A DNA stretch of 64,000 nt from Asterochloris sp. CNOR1 (lineage: Eukaryota > Chlorophyta > Trebouxiophyceae > Trebouxiales > Trebouxiaceae), in NCBI GenBank assembly GCA_963969365.1, contig OZ017747.1:3658001-3722000 (forward strand), read 5' to 3'. The translations under genes were made by a program, and so were the position numbers. Of this stretch, positions 33,901-45,700 are shown piece by piece. Within the stretch, counting starts at the first letter, position 1; each line of letters begins with the position of its first letter. The notes beneath the pieces were generated by a model. It made no database searches. It worked only from the letters and a program-made list of their open reading frames with translations, and was not told the DNA's origin.

Positions 33901-34899
33901 TTGCTCAGGTATTGCACATCGCTGCGCACGTCATATGCCTCGTTGCACATCATTTGGCAGCAGCTGGGCACGGAGAGTCGGAAGCATGTCCTTGCTCAAG
34001 TACTGTACATCACTGTACATGTCATATGCCTAGTTGCACATCATTTGGCAGCTATTGGGCACGGCGCCCCACCCAGCATCAAGGGTTGTTGATGTCAGGC
34101 TCTTGGGCTTCCCAGGCGTGTCCTCAGGGACAGATGCCTGCAGGCACAATACCATCTTGACAAACACCCCAGCTTCAACAGAGCGTTGTGACGGGAAAGG
34201 CGCACAGGCCACACACTTGGAAGCTGAGATTCAGAACTCTGCAGGCCCTGGGTGCAGATGCTCACACCCAGCTCAGGGTTTGCTGTGGGCTCTCTGGCGA
34301 CAGACAAGCCTTGAGGCACAGCCGCTTGAGGGCATGCCACCTCAAAGCGTCCTGAAGCAGCTGGGGTTTGCAAGTGCTCACAGTGTGCCTGGTACTGCAG
34401 GGCCAGGCAGGCCTGCCTTCCCCGCCCACAGTGGGCAAGGCAGATGCAGAACCCACCTGGGCCCCTGCTGAGGTCTTAAGGCCAGGTGCCTGCCCCGAGC
34501 TATACCCCTCCTTCTCTGACATGTCGGCCCCTGCTGGCTTGCCAGCTGTTTCGGGCGATGGCTGCTGAGCCCCAGACGTTCCCTGTTGGTGCCCACCACC
34601 TGTCATACCAAGCTTCTCGCCTGCACCAGCCAGAGCCTTGGTGGACTAGATGAGCCCAGGAACACTTCTGGAGGTGCGAGGTTCAGGAGGGCATGCATGT
34701 GCATCGAGGCAATTATCAGGATGTACATTGTAACATTGTGCATGGAGGGCTGCCATGACCTCCAGAATGGCGGCGCACCTGCTTGTCTGGCATATTGGGA
34801 TGTTGTGTCCATGGCTGCTGCAGCCATTTGCCGGGCGGCGTCAGCTGCTGACTGTGCCATGCTCTTGGGCTGGTCAGCAGCTCCTGATTGCTGGGACAT
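30926..34899 (-). CDS. OBAP1: Oil-body-associated protein (OBAP, DUF1264)
   Basis: Family known from plant seed oil bodies, where it helps keep lipid droplets stable; the molecular activity is not known. Exons, 5' to 3': 34899-34779, 34599-34457, about 33863-33812, 33468-33434, 33136-33072, 32738-32609, 32186-32126, 31849-31799, 31568-31450, 31107-31008, 30933-30926; phases close to about 294 aa. Diagnostic blocks in order: [103 protein letters not shown] and [16 protein letters not shown]. The first ~90 residues are a Gln/Ala/Ser-rich extension ([12 protein letters not shown]) that plant OBAPs lack in this form. The third exon's acceptor is uncertain: frame requires AAG rather than the adjacent CAG, or an unseen exon lies between. 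The last coding exon is only 8 nt. Confidence 0.92.
32308..32368. repeat. 28-bp tandem repeat in an OBAP intron
   Basis: A 28-bp unit beginning CATGCAATGCCTCTCA occurs twice in tandem with two mismatches, followed by the start of a third unit. Confidence 0.9.
32917..33060 (-). repeat. Two ectopic copies of an OBAP exon end in an upstream intron
   Basis: The end of the OBAP exon at 31450-31510 (coding [15 protein letters not shown], then GTGGG) has decayed copies at 32917-32972 (translating to [14 protein letters not shown]) and 33001-33060 (translating to [14 protein letters not shown]). Both lie in a different intron of the same gene, 1.4-1.6 kb from the source and with two further introns and three exons in between, so this is not simple tandem slippage. 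Confidence 0.75.
33729..34064 (-). repeat. Duplications around the third OBAP exon
   Basis: Sequence at 33729-33764 resembles the donor edge of the exon at 33807-33845 (both CTCACCACA-A-ATGAGCA). On the other side a unit of about 90 bp occurs twice in tandem at 33886-33976 and 33977-34064, about 90% identical by eye, starting GTC(A/G)GAAGCATGTCCTTGCTCA. A third echo of the exon's coding edge lies near 34340-34375. Confidence 0.85.
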
Positions 34900-35332
34900 G
34901 ATGCCTGTACAGCATGGCACGAAACACAGCTCAGCTGCTTGCTCTGTGGAGTGCTCAGCAGCTTATTGTTGCTCTGTCAGTGATCTGACACGATCTCATG
35001 AGGAGTGCAGGTGCCTGTGGCGGTCATCGGCATGCATGACAGCGATGGACTGACCACTTGCGTTGCACGTACCTGTTGCGGAACTATGATCTGGTGGCAA
35101 TCGATGAGTAGGACAGATCTCAGTCAAGGAAAAAAATTCAATATGTTCAGCTCATGCGTAGGCAATACGACAATGTGTGCAGGGCGCTGAAACAGCATAT
35201 TATACGCTGGGAGGGCACAGGCATGAGGGGCTCTAGGGCCAAGATTGGGACATCACTGGGAGCGGTGCAGAAATGCTTGGTTCCTGGCTACAAACTTGGG
35301 TATGAAACTGTGCCTGTGCAGGCAGCAGCTAC
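34900..35332. other. OBAP promoter region / amylase 3' flank
   Basis: Both neighbours are on the minus strand, 433 bp apart. The stretch is comparatively AT-rich and holds no supported exon. It must contain the amylase 3' end and the OBAP promoter and leader. Confidence 0.5.
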
Positions 35333-38300
35333 TCAGCACCTCTCCCAGATGCAGTAATCGCTGCCAGCAGATGCCACCTTCCAGCCGTCCTTGGGCAAAA
35401 GGTGGTCCGGCATGTCATGCCTGGGACCCAGCTTCAGGGTCAGCTTGTCATCAATGACCGCCACATAAAGGTCATGCTCGGCCATTTTTATGTCGAGCTT
35501 GCTCCTGCTCTGAATGCCGTTGCGCTTCCTGCACACATGAAGCTGGTCGTTTGCACAGGCAAGGTCTGGGCTGTCAGATGGCCAGGACATGCAGGTACAC
35601 ATGGTGCCCCTGCAGTGCTGAGGTCAGCAGGACTCCAGAGAAAGCTGGGGACAGAGCAACCTTAGACGCTCAACAGGTGTAGTGCATACCTGACATTGAT
35701 GAGCTCTGTGATCTTCTGCTCAAGCCCCTTGTCAAAGATATCCTCCCACCTGCACACAGACGGGCCTGGGTGACAGACGCCTTGGCGCCATTGGCACAGA
35801 GGTTGCACAGGGCAGGCTGGTCTGCCAGCAAAGGGCTCACCCCCCTGCACAATCTGCTGGCTTGCAGAGGAGAGGGGAGCACTCACATGACGGTGGGCAT
35901 CCCGGGGTGGGTCATGATGTAAGCGTAGCCTGTCTCCCACTTGCCGTGGGGGAACGGCCAGTGCTGCTGTGTGCTGTCTGTATCCTGCATGCAGTGCGCC
36001 AGAAAGCTTATGGGCAATGGGCTTTGGACACAGTCTCCTTTGCCCAGGGAGCGGTGACGTACAGAGCTATTCCAGCCTGCTGCAAGTACAACTCTCCAGG
36101 GATGAACTTCTGCTTCATGTATGCCATGCAAGGCTGCCCACTGCAGCCCAGTCAAACCTAGCTGCAGCTCCTCACATGGTTGGTGATGAAGGTCACAGCC
36201 CTGCTAGGCCACCAGCCCAGCAGGCCAGGAGCCTTGCCCTCAGGGTCAATCAGGCGCCAATACTCGCAGTTTTTGACTGCCTCCTGGAGGACGCCCTTGG
36301 TCACAAAGTCAAACAGGGTGCAGCCGCTGGCTTGATCTAGCCAGTCCACCAGGGCCTGCCGGGGAGCGTTCTGGTCATACTCCAGGCCATTGTCCCCCCA
36401 CCTGCAACCATGCAAGTGTTGGCTAATATGACCTCAAGAGATCCACATCGTTCTCCATCAACACTGCACTGGCAGGGCAGCTGCCTGCAGGGGTGGTGAA
36501 GCTGCCCAGCTGTTCCCAATGTGAGTCCCTGTTTTCCGTCTGCACCCGGCAACTTTCAGATTGCAGTGGCTCCTGCTGAGCATGACATGCCACTACTGCT
36601 CCGCGCTTGGCAGTGCAGCTTCAATGCAGGGCCAGGCACCAGGTGCAGAGCAGAGATGTCACACCAAGTCATGCTATGCTTTAGCAGAGACACCTCCACT
36701 GAGGTGTATAGCTCTGCTACGCAGGCAGCTGCAACAACCTGACTGCTTTTTGCCAGCAGCACCAGTGAAAAGCATAGCCATGCTCTGCACCAGATAATGA
36801 AAGAGGTCCACTGTTCAGGTCCACTGGTCAAGGTTGTGATGCAGACGCACCTCAAGTCCACCCAGAATTCGCCCACATTGAACATTTCATTGCCCACTGT
36901 GTCGCCACAGTACTGGCCCATGAAGCGTGGGGCGTAGCCCTGCAGGTCATGGCAATTTCTTGATGCATGGCGGATGGGACAATGTTGCTTATCCCACACA
37001 GGTGGCGCAGTGGCTACAACAGATTCACTGGAACTGACAGGCTTGCAGCCAGGACATGGCAGCAGCGCAGGGCTCTACACACTGCCTTGACAGGCAAGGC
37101 CTTGCACGAACGCAGAAGAAAGCAGGGCGGGGCAGCCAGGGCGCATGCTGGCAATGTGCAAGCTGCCACCAACCTTGACGAAGTCAAAGCGCCAGGCCTC
37201 AAAGCCAATGTCTGTCTTGAGCCAGTTCATCCAGTCCACTAGGCTGGAGCGCAGCTTGTCATTTGCATGGTCCAGGTCTGCGCCAGCAGCAGCGAAGGGT
37301 CATGCATGCAACAGCAGCCCATCAGCAGGCTCTGTGCACTCATGTCTGTAAAGTGAGGCTGTTCTGTGGCCCAGCAGCTGAATGGGCTCAGTTGCATAAT
37401 TCTCGCGCGCCCTGACTGGGCAGAGCACAGCTCTGGCCCCCAAGAGGGCACAACATTTGAGCTGGCCTAGCAAAGAGGTGTGCAGGCACATACAGATGGC
37501 ATGGATCCCCCCAACAGCTGAGGCTTCAGCGTCAGCAGCTAGTGCACTGGTGACATGCTGCCTGGCCCGTCACGACGGCCTCATACCCACCAGGTGCAGG
37601 GCCGTAGTCATCGCCCGTGTCTGCACTGCCCTGGCCTCCAAAGTCTGGGTCGTCCCCTGTAATGGCCCACTGGCCCCAGTCAATCTTCTCGCCCTTGTGG
37701 TTGATGTCATCCCTGCAGCAGGCATGACCCAGCCTGCTGGAGAGTGGCTCTGCTTCTTTCGGGCATGCATCAGCAATCGATGGTTTGGCTGCAACGCCGG
37801 ACTCCACAGCCCTGAAAAGGCGCTGAAGGGTACCCCAGCTAGCATATTCAAAAATCGCATGCAGGCAGCAGTGACGACTGGGGCCCTTGATGTGCAGCAC
37901 ACTGCCTGCGCATGCCACAGCGATGGCATGTCCTTTGCAGCTGTAGGCAGAAACTTGCTCGAGGGAATAGAGTGGGCATTCGCATGCCTCTGCAGACGAC
38001 TTCTGACTGATGTCCAGAGGCTGCTCCCTGCTGCCTGGCTGCACTATAAGCTTCCACCTGGCAGGAGCCCACCTGAAGCGGTTGTACACCCCAGTATGCT
38101 CATCCTTTTCGTCCGCACAGCGGTGGTTGATCACAATGTCGGCTACGGGGACGATCCCCTCCGCCTTGAGCGCTGCCACCAGCTCCTTCAGGCCCTCCTG
38201 ATTGCCGTAGTGGCTGCAGGCAGATGAGAGTCTGGCTCAAATAGTGCAACAGTTGGGTTGAGGCGAGAGCAAGCCCCTTCAGCTGCTCAGTGCTGCGGTG

Positions 38301-39628
38301 CCGGCTACAGGCAGGCAGGCAACATCTTGGCTGCCATGCTGTAGACAGCATCATATTGGGCTAAGGGGAAGACAGCTCCCCAGACCTGCCAAGCTCTGCC
38401 TGTCGGGTGCTTTGCCTTGGCCGTGCACGCAAGCAGGCAACATGCAGAAGGAAGAGGACCAAAAATTGGCACTCACTGGCTCATAAGCCAACCCTCTGCT
38501 GCAGGAAACACCTGCTGCACCCACTGGTGTGTGCCAACAGAGTGGCCACACTCTGCGAGTATCAGCATAGGCTCGCCTGCTGTTCCCCCGGGAGTCACAA
38601 GGAAAGCACTGGCGGGGGTACCCTGGAGGGGACAGGTTGGTCATGCAAAGGAAGACCCAAACAGCCCAGATCAACAATTTTGGGCACTGTAAATACTGGC
38701 CCGCCCGCTCTCTTGCGAGCCAGCTGAGCCATAGTGGCCAGCAGAGCGCCTCACCTGTCCAGATTGTACAGCTGCCCTGGCAGATAGCCCTGGGGAGCCA
38801 CACTCTGGCTGGGAGGGGGGAGCCAGCAGTGGGTGAAGCCAGCAGCCTGCAGCATAGCAGTGCTTGCATCAGATTGTGATTGCTGGCTGGCCAGGCCAAA
38901 TCCTTGGCCAGTCCTCTAGCAGCAGCAAAGCAGTGGCTGCATCAAAATGTGCAGCTTGGGCCGAGCTGTCAGGTCAGACCCCTGGAAGTGCCTAGGAGGC
39001 AACCTCGCACTGTCAGGCTTCAATCCTCTGACAATGAAAGAATGAACTGACACATCTTAACAGGAGAAACCTTGCAGCATCTTGCCTAGGTGGCTCTACA
39101 TGAGCAGGCGACACTGACACCTGCTCTCCCTACTTAAATGACCACAGCAAGCTTCACAGACGGGGACCCCACTTGTTTGAACTAGCCGACCCTCCAAAAA
39201 TCCCAACATGGTCACCTTGATACGGGGGATGTTGTCCTTCACCACGCCCCACCAATTGCCGACTTCACAGCTGCTCCAGCCAAAGCCTGCAGGCCAGCTG
39301 TACATTTGTCCAAGTCAAGGCGGGGGAGGGAGCAGTATTTGGTGGTGTGCTGCTTGCCTTGCAGCAAGATGGTCTGCTCCCTGGGGTGATGGATGTCTCC
39401 CTCCTGGTCCCTGCCAGGAAAGGGCTTTACTTCCCCTGTCTGGGGGGGTCTGCCATTGCCTGACACTGTCTTTTTGATGCCATCAGCAGCTTCCTTGACA
39501 GCACCTGCCACTGCATCCACGGCAGAGGCACCAGGCACCAGGCTGCGCACACTCAGTCTGCATGATCTCAGTCTGCATGATCTGGTATGCCGCACAGCGG
39601 GAAGTTGCCTGAAGTTCAAGACCTGCAT
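35333..39628 (-). CDS. AMY: Alpha-amylase (GH13), probably plastidial, AMY3-like
   Basis: Endo-hydrolyses alpha-1,4 bonds of starch. Exons, 5' to 3': 39628-39358, 39286-39216, 38846-38755, 38213-38073, 37712-37591, 37277-37174, 36939-36851, 36401-36176, 35984-35887, 35749-35690, 35528-35333; phases close to 489 aa. The N-terminus ([20 protein letters not shown]) looks like a transit peptide, followed by a short Ala/Lys/Gly-rich linker and ILLQGFGWSSC, where plant enzymes have CQGFNWES. GH13 regions are all present: DIVINHRC (I), EAWRFDFVK with the nucleophile Asp (II), NVGEFWVDL with the acid/base Glu (III), and TFITNHD (IV) whose Asp is supplied across a splice junction. The plant-type C-terminal sheet ends SDYCIWERC. 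The first intron has a GC donor (GCAAG then GCAAGC). It shares a 133-bp upstream interval with DGD1. Confidence 0.95.
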
Positions 39629-39761
39629 TGAGCCCCTCTCGATGCTGTAGCAAGAACAGTCTTCGAAGTGTGCTCCGTTTAAGAAAATAATAGAAATTCC
39701 AGCGGTGCTGGAAAGCAGTCGCCACAATCGCGTATCTGAACGACAGTGTCTGTGCAGCAGA
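39629..39761. promoter_or_regulatory. Shared divergent promoter of alpha-amylase and DGD1
   Basis: Only 133 bp separate the two start codons (39628 on minus, 39762 on plus; or 145 bp to the second DGD1 ATG at 39774). Both 5' leaders and both core promoters must fit here or overlap the coding regions. The interval contains an AT-rich run (AAGAAAATAATAGAAATT, about 39681-39698) that could be a shared core element. I cannot assign transcription start sites. Confidence 0.65.
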
Positions 39762-42700
39762 ATGAATAATGTCATGGACAGAGACCGAGGAGGATCTCCT
39801 GGGGTTGTTGCGCTGCCTTTCAACAAAAAGGGCAGGGGCACGGCCCTGAGTGCCAGCACAGCTTCAGCTGCTCGGAGTGCACCTTTGAACGGGGAGCTGC
39901 AGAAAAACCTGGAGGAAGCTAAGCGGAGCATGAACAAGTTGGTGCTCAGCACGCAGAGCAACCCACAAGCTCAGCAGCTGAGGGAGAGCTGGCTGCGCAG
40001 CAAGTCCCGCTTACGTGAGCAGCAGCAGGAGTGGGAGCAGCAGCTCAAGCAGCAGCACCAGCGCCTCCAGAGCCAAGTTGAGCAGGCTACCGTGCGCCTG
40101 AACAGGCTCAGCCAGACGGCAGCCCACCTCAGTGCAGGGGAGGCGGGTTATGGCATGCGCAAGTCTCAGTCAGCAATGGATTTCAGCAGCTGGCGGGACA
40201 CCATGAGGCAGGACCGGGGGTCCACCACCAGCCTTGCGGTAAGGACTTGCCTCCCCCACGATTTCGCATGCAGATCGACATGCAGATTGCCCTGTTACGC
40301 TGACTCACTTCATGATTCTTGATGGGTTATCAAAGTGCCAGCCTGGCATGCAAGGCAGTGGCTGTGCTTCCTGCAGCCCCAAGTGGCATGCATGCAGCTC
40401 AATGAGGCTCCAGCAGCCTATCCTGCTGGCCTGCCAGGCTTACTTTCACACCTTACTGCCGCGTCTGAGGCACTGGCTGTGCTTCCTGCAGCCCCAGGCC
40501 TGTGGCCATGCAACTGCAGCAGCCCCCTGCTCTTGCCTTGCTGTTACGAGAGCCTCGCTGTCGTGACAGCATGTGGTCCACCACCTGCTTTTGCTTGCAG
40601 ACCCGGAAGATTGTCTCGGATGACGCTGTGAAGAACCTGGAGGCAGCGGCCAAGGACCTGTTGGCGGGGCCGCGGAAAACCCTGGCCAGCTGCCAGGCCA
40701 CCCTGGAGAACTGCCAGGACAATCTGCAGGTGAGTCTCTGAGCCGGCAGCTGCTTGCCTGCGGGGCACCAGGGGTCAAGCCCTCACAAGCTTGCAGCGCA
40801 AGATATCTGCGGGGAGCCCTGCCTGCTGCAAAAGGCTGGGCTTGGCTTGGCAGCCGGACAAGGGAGCTAGGCCTGCGTTCTTCCTGCTGGTCCCTGCACC
40901 ACTGGTGGTGAGCACTGGTGCTGGCCACTACCAACTGCCCCAGCATGCCTGGGGTCCTGCTCTGCTACACATGCCAGTTACGAAGCCAAAACCCATTTCG
41001 GTGCCAGTGGCCCGTCCCAGTTTGCACGCCGTCTGCAGGTGCTGAGCGAGCTGATGGCACACACTGCCCTGCCGGTGCTGCCCATGTTGAAGGCCAGTGT
41101 GGACATCAAGGCCCCCCTAGGCAGCGACAGCGCCAGCTTCAAGTCCTGCCCCAGAATGGCTGCGCTGGACTCACCAACCAGTGCGAGCACAGGGTCTCCC
41201 TCCCACACTGACCTGTCAAACATGGAGGTGAGAATGGCAATGCGCCACCTCTGCGGCACCAGCTCCAGGCTGTTGCACAGCAGATCCACACAGACAGGGA
41301 GCACTGCACCCCTCAGTCTTATTGATGCTGGCAGTGACATGTGCTCCCTCACTGATGCTGTGGCGGGAGCCCAACACTGTGCGGTGCACCCCATCTTGGG
41401 CTGCTTCAGTGCATGGCCTGAGGCCTTAACAGAAAGCAGGATCAGGAGCGTCAGCCAGCAACACCATGAGCTGGTTGAGCCTCCCTAATACCCTTTCAGT
41501 GAGCGTCACTCTGGTGCTCTCTTGCCTGCAGGTGCAGCTGAGTGACAAGGAGCCAGCTACCAGATCGTTCCTGTCCCCCTCTGCCATCCTGCCGGCACAC
41601 ATGCGGGATCGGGAAATTCAGGCAATTGAGGGGCTGCTGGCGGACGCAGACCGGCTGGAGCAGAGCCTGGAGAGTGACAGACCAGAGAAGGTGTGCTTGT
41701 GCTTGTGCTTGTGCCCAGCACACAACCCTAACACCCTCAAAGTCTACAGACTTGCTCATGCTCATGTGGTACGCAGTAACAGGACGCAAAGATTGCTTTT
41801 TTGAAGCATCAGTGCTCTGCAGTGCCTTCTGGGTGCCCACCACAGCTGCAAGGCGCCAGTGCTGACTCACCCCCTCGCGCTGCAGCAGCAGGCGCCCAAG
41901 CGCAAGCGGAGCAGGAAGGGGGGCGAGACTAGCAGCCTGCGTGAGCCTGGCAGGAATGTGGCCATTGTGACTACAGCTGCCTTGCCCTGGATGACAGGCA
42001 CAGCAGTGAACCCCCTGCTGCGGGCGGCATACCTGTCGAGAGAAGGGGAGCAGCCCAAGGTGAGCTGTTTCAACTGATACAGCATTTTGGAGCAGCTTAT
42101 GCTGCCCCACCTGCTGCCTGCCCAGCAAGCTGGTTGAGGGCCACGCTGCTGATGCCTGCGCCTTTGATTTCAGCGCTCAGGTCTCAGGGTTTCGCTACCT
42201 GCAGGGTGAGCTTGCAGAGAACCCAGCGCGCACCAACCCCCAGGTCACGCTCATGATCCCCTGGCTGGGGAAGCACGACCAGCGCGCCGTGTTCTCTGAC
42301 GGGAAGACCTTTGACACCCCTGAGCAGCAGGAGGCATATGTGAGGGAGTGGGCCCAGAAGCGCACAGGCTTCAAGTCCAACTTCCGGGTGACCTTCTACC
42401 CAGGGCGCTATGCTGCTGAGAAGGGCAGCATCCTGCCCGTGGGGGACCCCACCAAGTACATCGCTGACCACGAGGTGAGAGAGATGTCAGTTGCCTGTGG
42501 CTCTCAGGATGCATTGGGGGGGCAGTTGCTGGCATGCTTGAGGCCTCAAGGGGCAACAGACAGCTGGCAGGATGAACCCATCAAGTTGGACTGCAGATGC
42601 TGCTGACGATGTCACTTGTGCTTGGCTGCACCCAGGCATTGGTGGGGTTGCTTCCAGGTACGGCAGCCTGCTGCAGCCAAAGGCCCGGTGCCAGACGTGG

Positions 42701-45700
42701 TGGTGGCAGGCACGCATCCTGGTGACGCTGAAGCTTGACAGCATTGGTGTGAGCATGGTGCTGCTCTAAAATGCTAACGCGGGTGCGGCAGCACTCAGGG
42801 CTGAAGGCTGCAATTTTGGAGGTCAGCATCACCACTGACCATCTGGTGCTGCTGCAGGCTGATGTGGCAGTGCTGGAGGAGCCTGAGCACCTCAACTGGT
42901 ACCACCACGGACGTCGATGGACAGACAAGTTTGACCATGTGGTGCGCCCCGATGCTTGCTTGCATTGGCTGTGGCCTGGTCATGCTCTTGTGCTGACTGC
43001 TCTTGCCTCCTGCCTCCACAATGGCTCTTGGGGCAACGTCAGCACACTGATTTGCACTGAGGCAGCAGTAGGCGAAGTTGCCTGTGGTCCACACACTTTC
43101 TGCCAACTGGTTGTTTTGCCAGCTGCTTTCAATTGCATCCCTGCTGCCTGCACCGATCCTCAGTACTCCAGCCAGCCCATGTGGCACTGGCTGACCTGTC
43201 CATGATGCTTACATGCTGCGGACGGGTACCATTCACCCCTTCTCTGCTTTGTGCAGCTCCGCTGAACTCTTACCCGTTTTGGCATCACTACTGATTCGTT
43301 GCTGCTGCCCTGGGCTGTAGGTGGGCATCATCCACACAAACTATCTGGACTACGCCCGACGGGAGGAGGGGGGTGACCTCAAGGAAAAGTTCCTCAAGGC
43401 GCTCAATAGCTGGGTGTGTCGGGTGCACTGCCACAAGGTCAGCACGGCCTGGGCGTACAAAAGTCTTCTGCTGCCAAGCAATGCTTTCTGCGTGGTGATC
43501 CCGCCTATATTTATGTGATTAAGCACAGAGAGCACAGAACGCCACTGCAAAGACCTCTGGTGCAGCGCATTGTTGCTGACGCGCGGCCAGTCCTGAAGCT
43601 GCCCTTAACTTGGCAGTGGCATTCAGGTTCGGTCAGCACCCACTACTCAAGCCTGCACAAGGCAAGCACTTCACTCCAGTGTACAACAGCTGCCTCTTTA
43701 CTGTGATCATAGTCGTAGCCTCTGTTCTGCAGCATCGGCCATGTCTGCATCTTTGTCTCTGACAGCCGCCCTACCTTCCTTGCAGGTGGTCAAGCTGTCA
43801 GACGCAGTGCAGCAGCTGCCGCGGCAAACCACCGAGTTTGTGCATGGCGTGCCCCACCAGTTCCTGGACGTGGGCGAGAAGAAGGCCCAGCAACCCGACA
43901 GCAGAGAGAGCCGCTTCGGCCGCGGGGCCTACTTCATGGGCAAGGCGGTGTGGGCCAAGGTGCGCAGGGTTTTGCAGGGGCTGTGTCAGCGGCATGTGCA
44001 AGCAGAAGGCATGCTGTGGATGTGGCCTGGGCTGACAAGGGTTGTGTGGTATTGTGGCCTGGACTGACAAGGGCTGTCTGGCTGTGTGGCCTGGGCCGAC
44101 AGGGGCTGTGTAGTGGCCAAGTGGATTTTGCGCAATTGTGAGCCTTGCTTTTGTGAGGGGCTTGCAAAGCTCAGCGGCAAGGCATGAGCTTTAGCCTTGA
44201 GGTGCTCTAGTTCATGGACAACACGGTGTGGGTCAAGCTGGAATCAGGGGTTGCGTTCCATGTTTGCATTGGGGTGGGTTCGCAAGGGGTGTGCACCTCG
44301 TGGTTGTGACCTGGGGCAGCAAGGGCTGTGTGGGGGGTCCTCGGGCACAGCTGTTGGCCAGATGAGTCGTGCTTGCATGTGAGCCTTGCAGAGGCGTTAA
44401 AGGGTGCAGCGGCCCCCAGTGAGGCTCTGGCCAGGGGGAGCTTGCAGACTGCTCACCTCCTTGGTGCTGGTGGACACTTTGCTCGCCATGGCAATTCCTG
44501 AGCACACAGGGTGTAGGTTGCAGGTGTTGAGGTGTGGGCAAGGCAGTAGCTGACGCCGGAGGACACCAGCTCGAGGGAATGCGGGCATCGTGCTTGCAGA
44601 TGGGCAGTATTGGCATTGTAGCTTCCGAGCAGGCATGGTGTGGGTGCTGAGGGCACCAGCTCATTGCAATCTGCTGCTTAACAGACTCTGGAACCTGCCA
44701 TGCCTGCAGGGCTACACAGAGCTGCTAGCTCTGATGGAGAAGCGCCGGGCTGCTGGCAAGGAGGACATCACCCTAGATTGCTATGGCAATGGGGAGGATC
44801 TTGAGGCGGTGAGCTCATGGAGGTTTAGGTGCATGGTACAGAACAGGCATGAGAGTGTCTGGCTCTTGGTGCTGACTGACAGGTCCGTTTGCATCTGTTT
44901 TGCTTTGCCCTCAGCGCTGGGCTGGGCCCGGTGAGGGAGGCAGCATCCAGCCCTTGCTCAGCTGTCTGGCCTAAGGTGGCAGCGTCATTCGAGCGCACAC
45001 AACAGGACATGAGCCGTCTGTGCCCGCTGTTCACTGATGTGGCTCAGACATGCAGTCAAAGCTGTACTTGCATGCTGATCGAGCACTGCTGTTCTTTTGC
45101 AGGTGAAGGCTGAGGCCAAGCGCCGCGCCCTCAACATGAAGTTCCATGGAGCCAAGGACCACCTGGACCAGTCCATGCACGAGTACAAGGTACGCGCAGC
45201 ACGCCTGGGCACCATTGTGTGGATGGCCCATGGCTGCAAAGCCCGTCGGCCATGGATGCTGCTGCTCTCTGTTGTAGTGCATCTGCCTGTGGCCGCAGAT
45301 TTCTGCTGGTCCTCAGGCCAGCTTGCTCCATGTGGCTGTGGGTCCTTCAGGCCAGTGTTGTGTAGTTTCAGTGCACAGGCAATCCTTGATGACCTGGCGA
45401 CTCTCAACTAGTCTTGTTCTAAGGGGTTGTCGCGAAATAGCTTGGACCTAACATTGTCTGATGTTCACTCCCACCCCCTACAGGTGTTCATCAACCCCAG
45501 CATGAGTGATGTGGTGGCCACCACCACAGCGGAGGCTCTTGCCATGGGCAAGTGGGTGCTGGTGCACGATCACCCCTCCAACAAGTTCTTTGGCACCTTT
45601 GACAACTGCCTCACCTACAAGTGAGACTTCTTGCCGGGCCCTAGGCGCAGCAGACAGTGCTGCCGGGCCTCACCCATCTGCTGCGCACGGTGGCAGTCTT

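Noticed and set aside
43995-44120. Tandem units in the DGD1 intron as a CRISPR-like array
   Set aside because: Units are degenerate and contiguous, without unique spacers, and the context is a eukaryotic intron.
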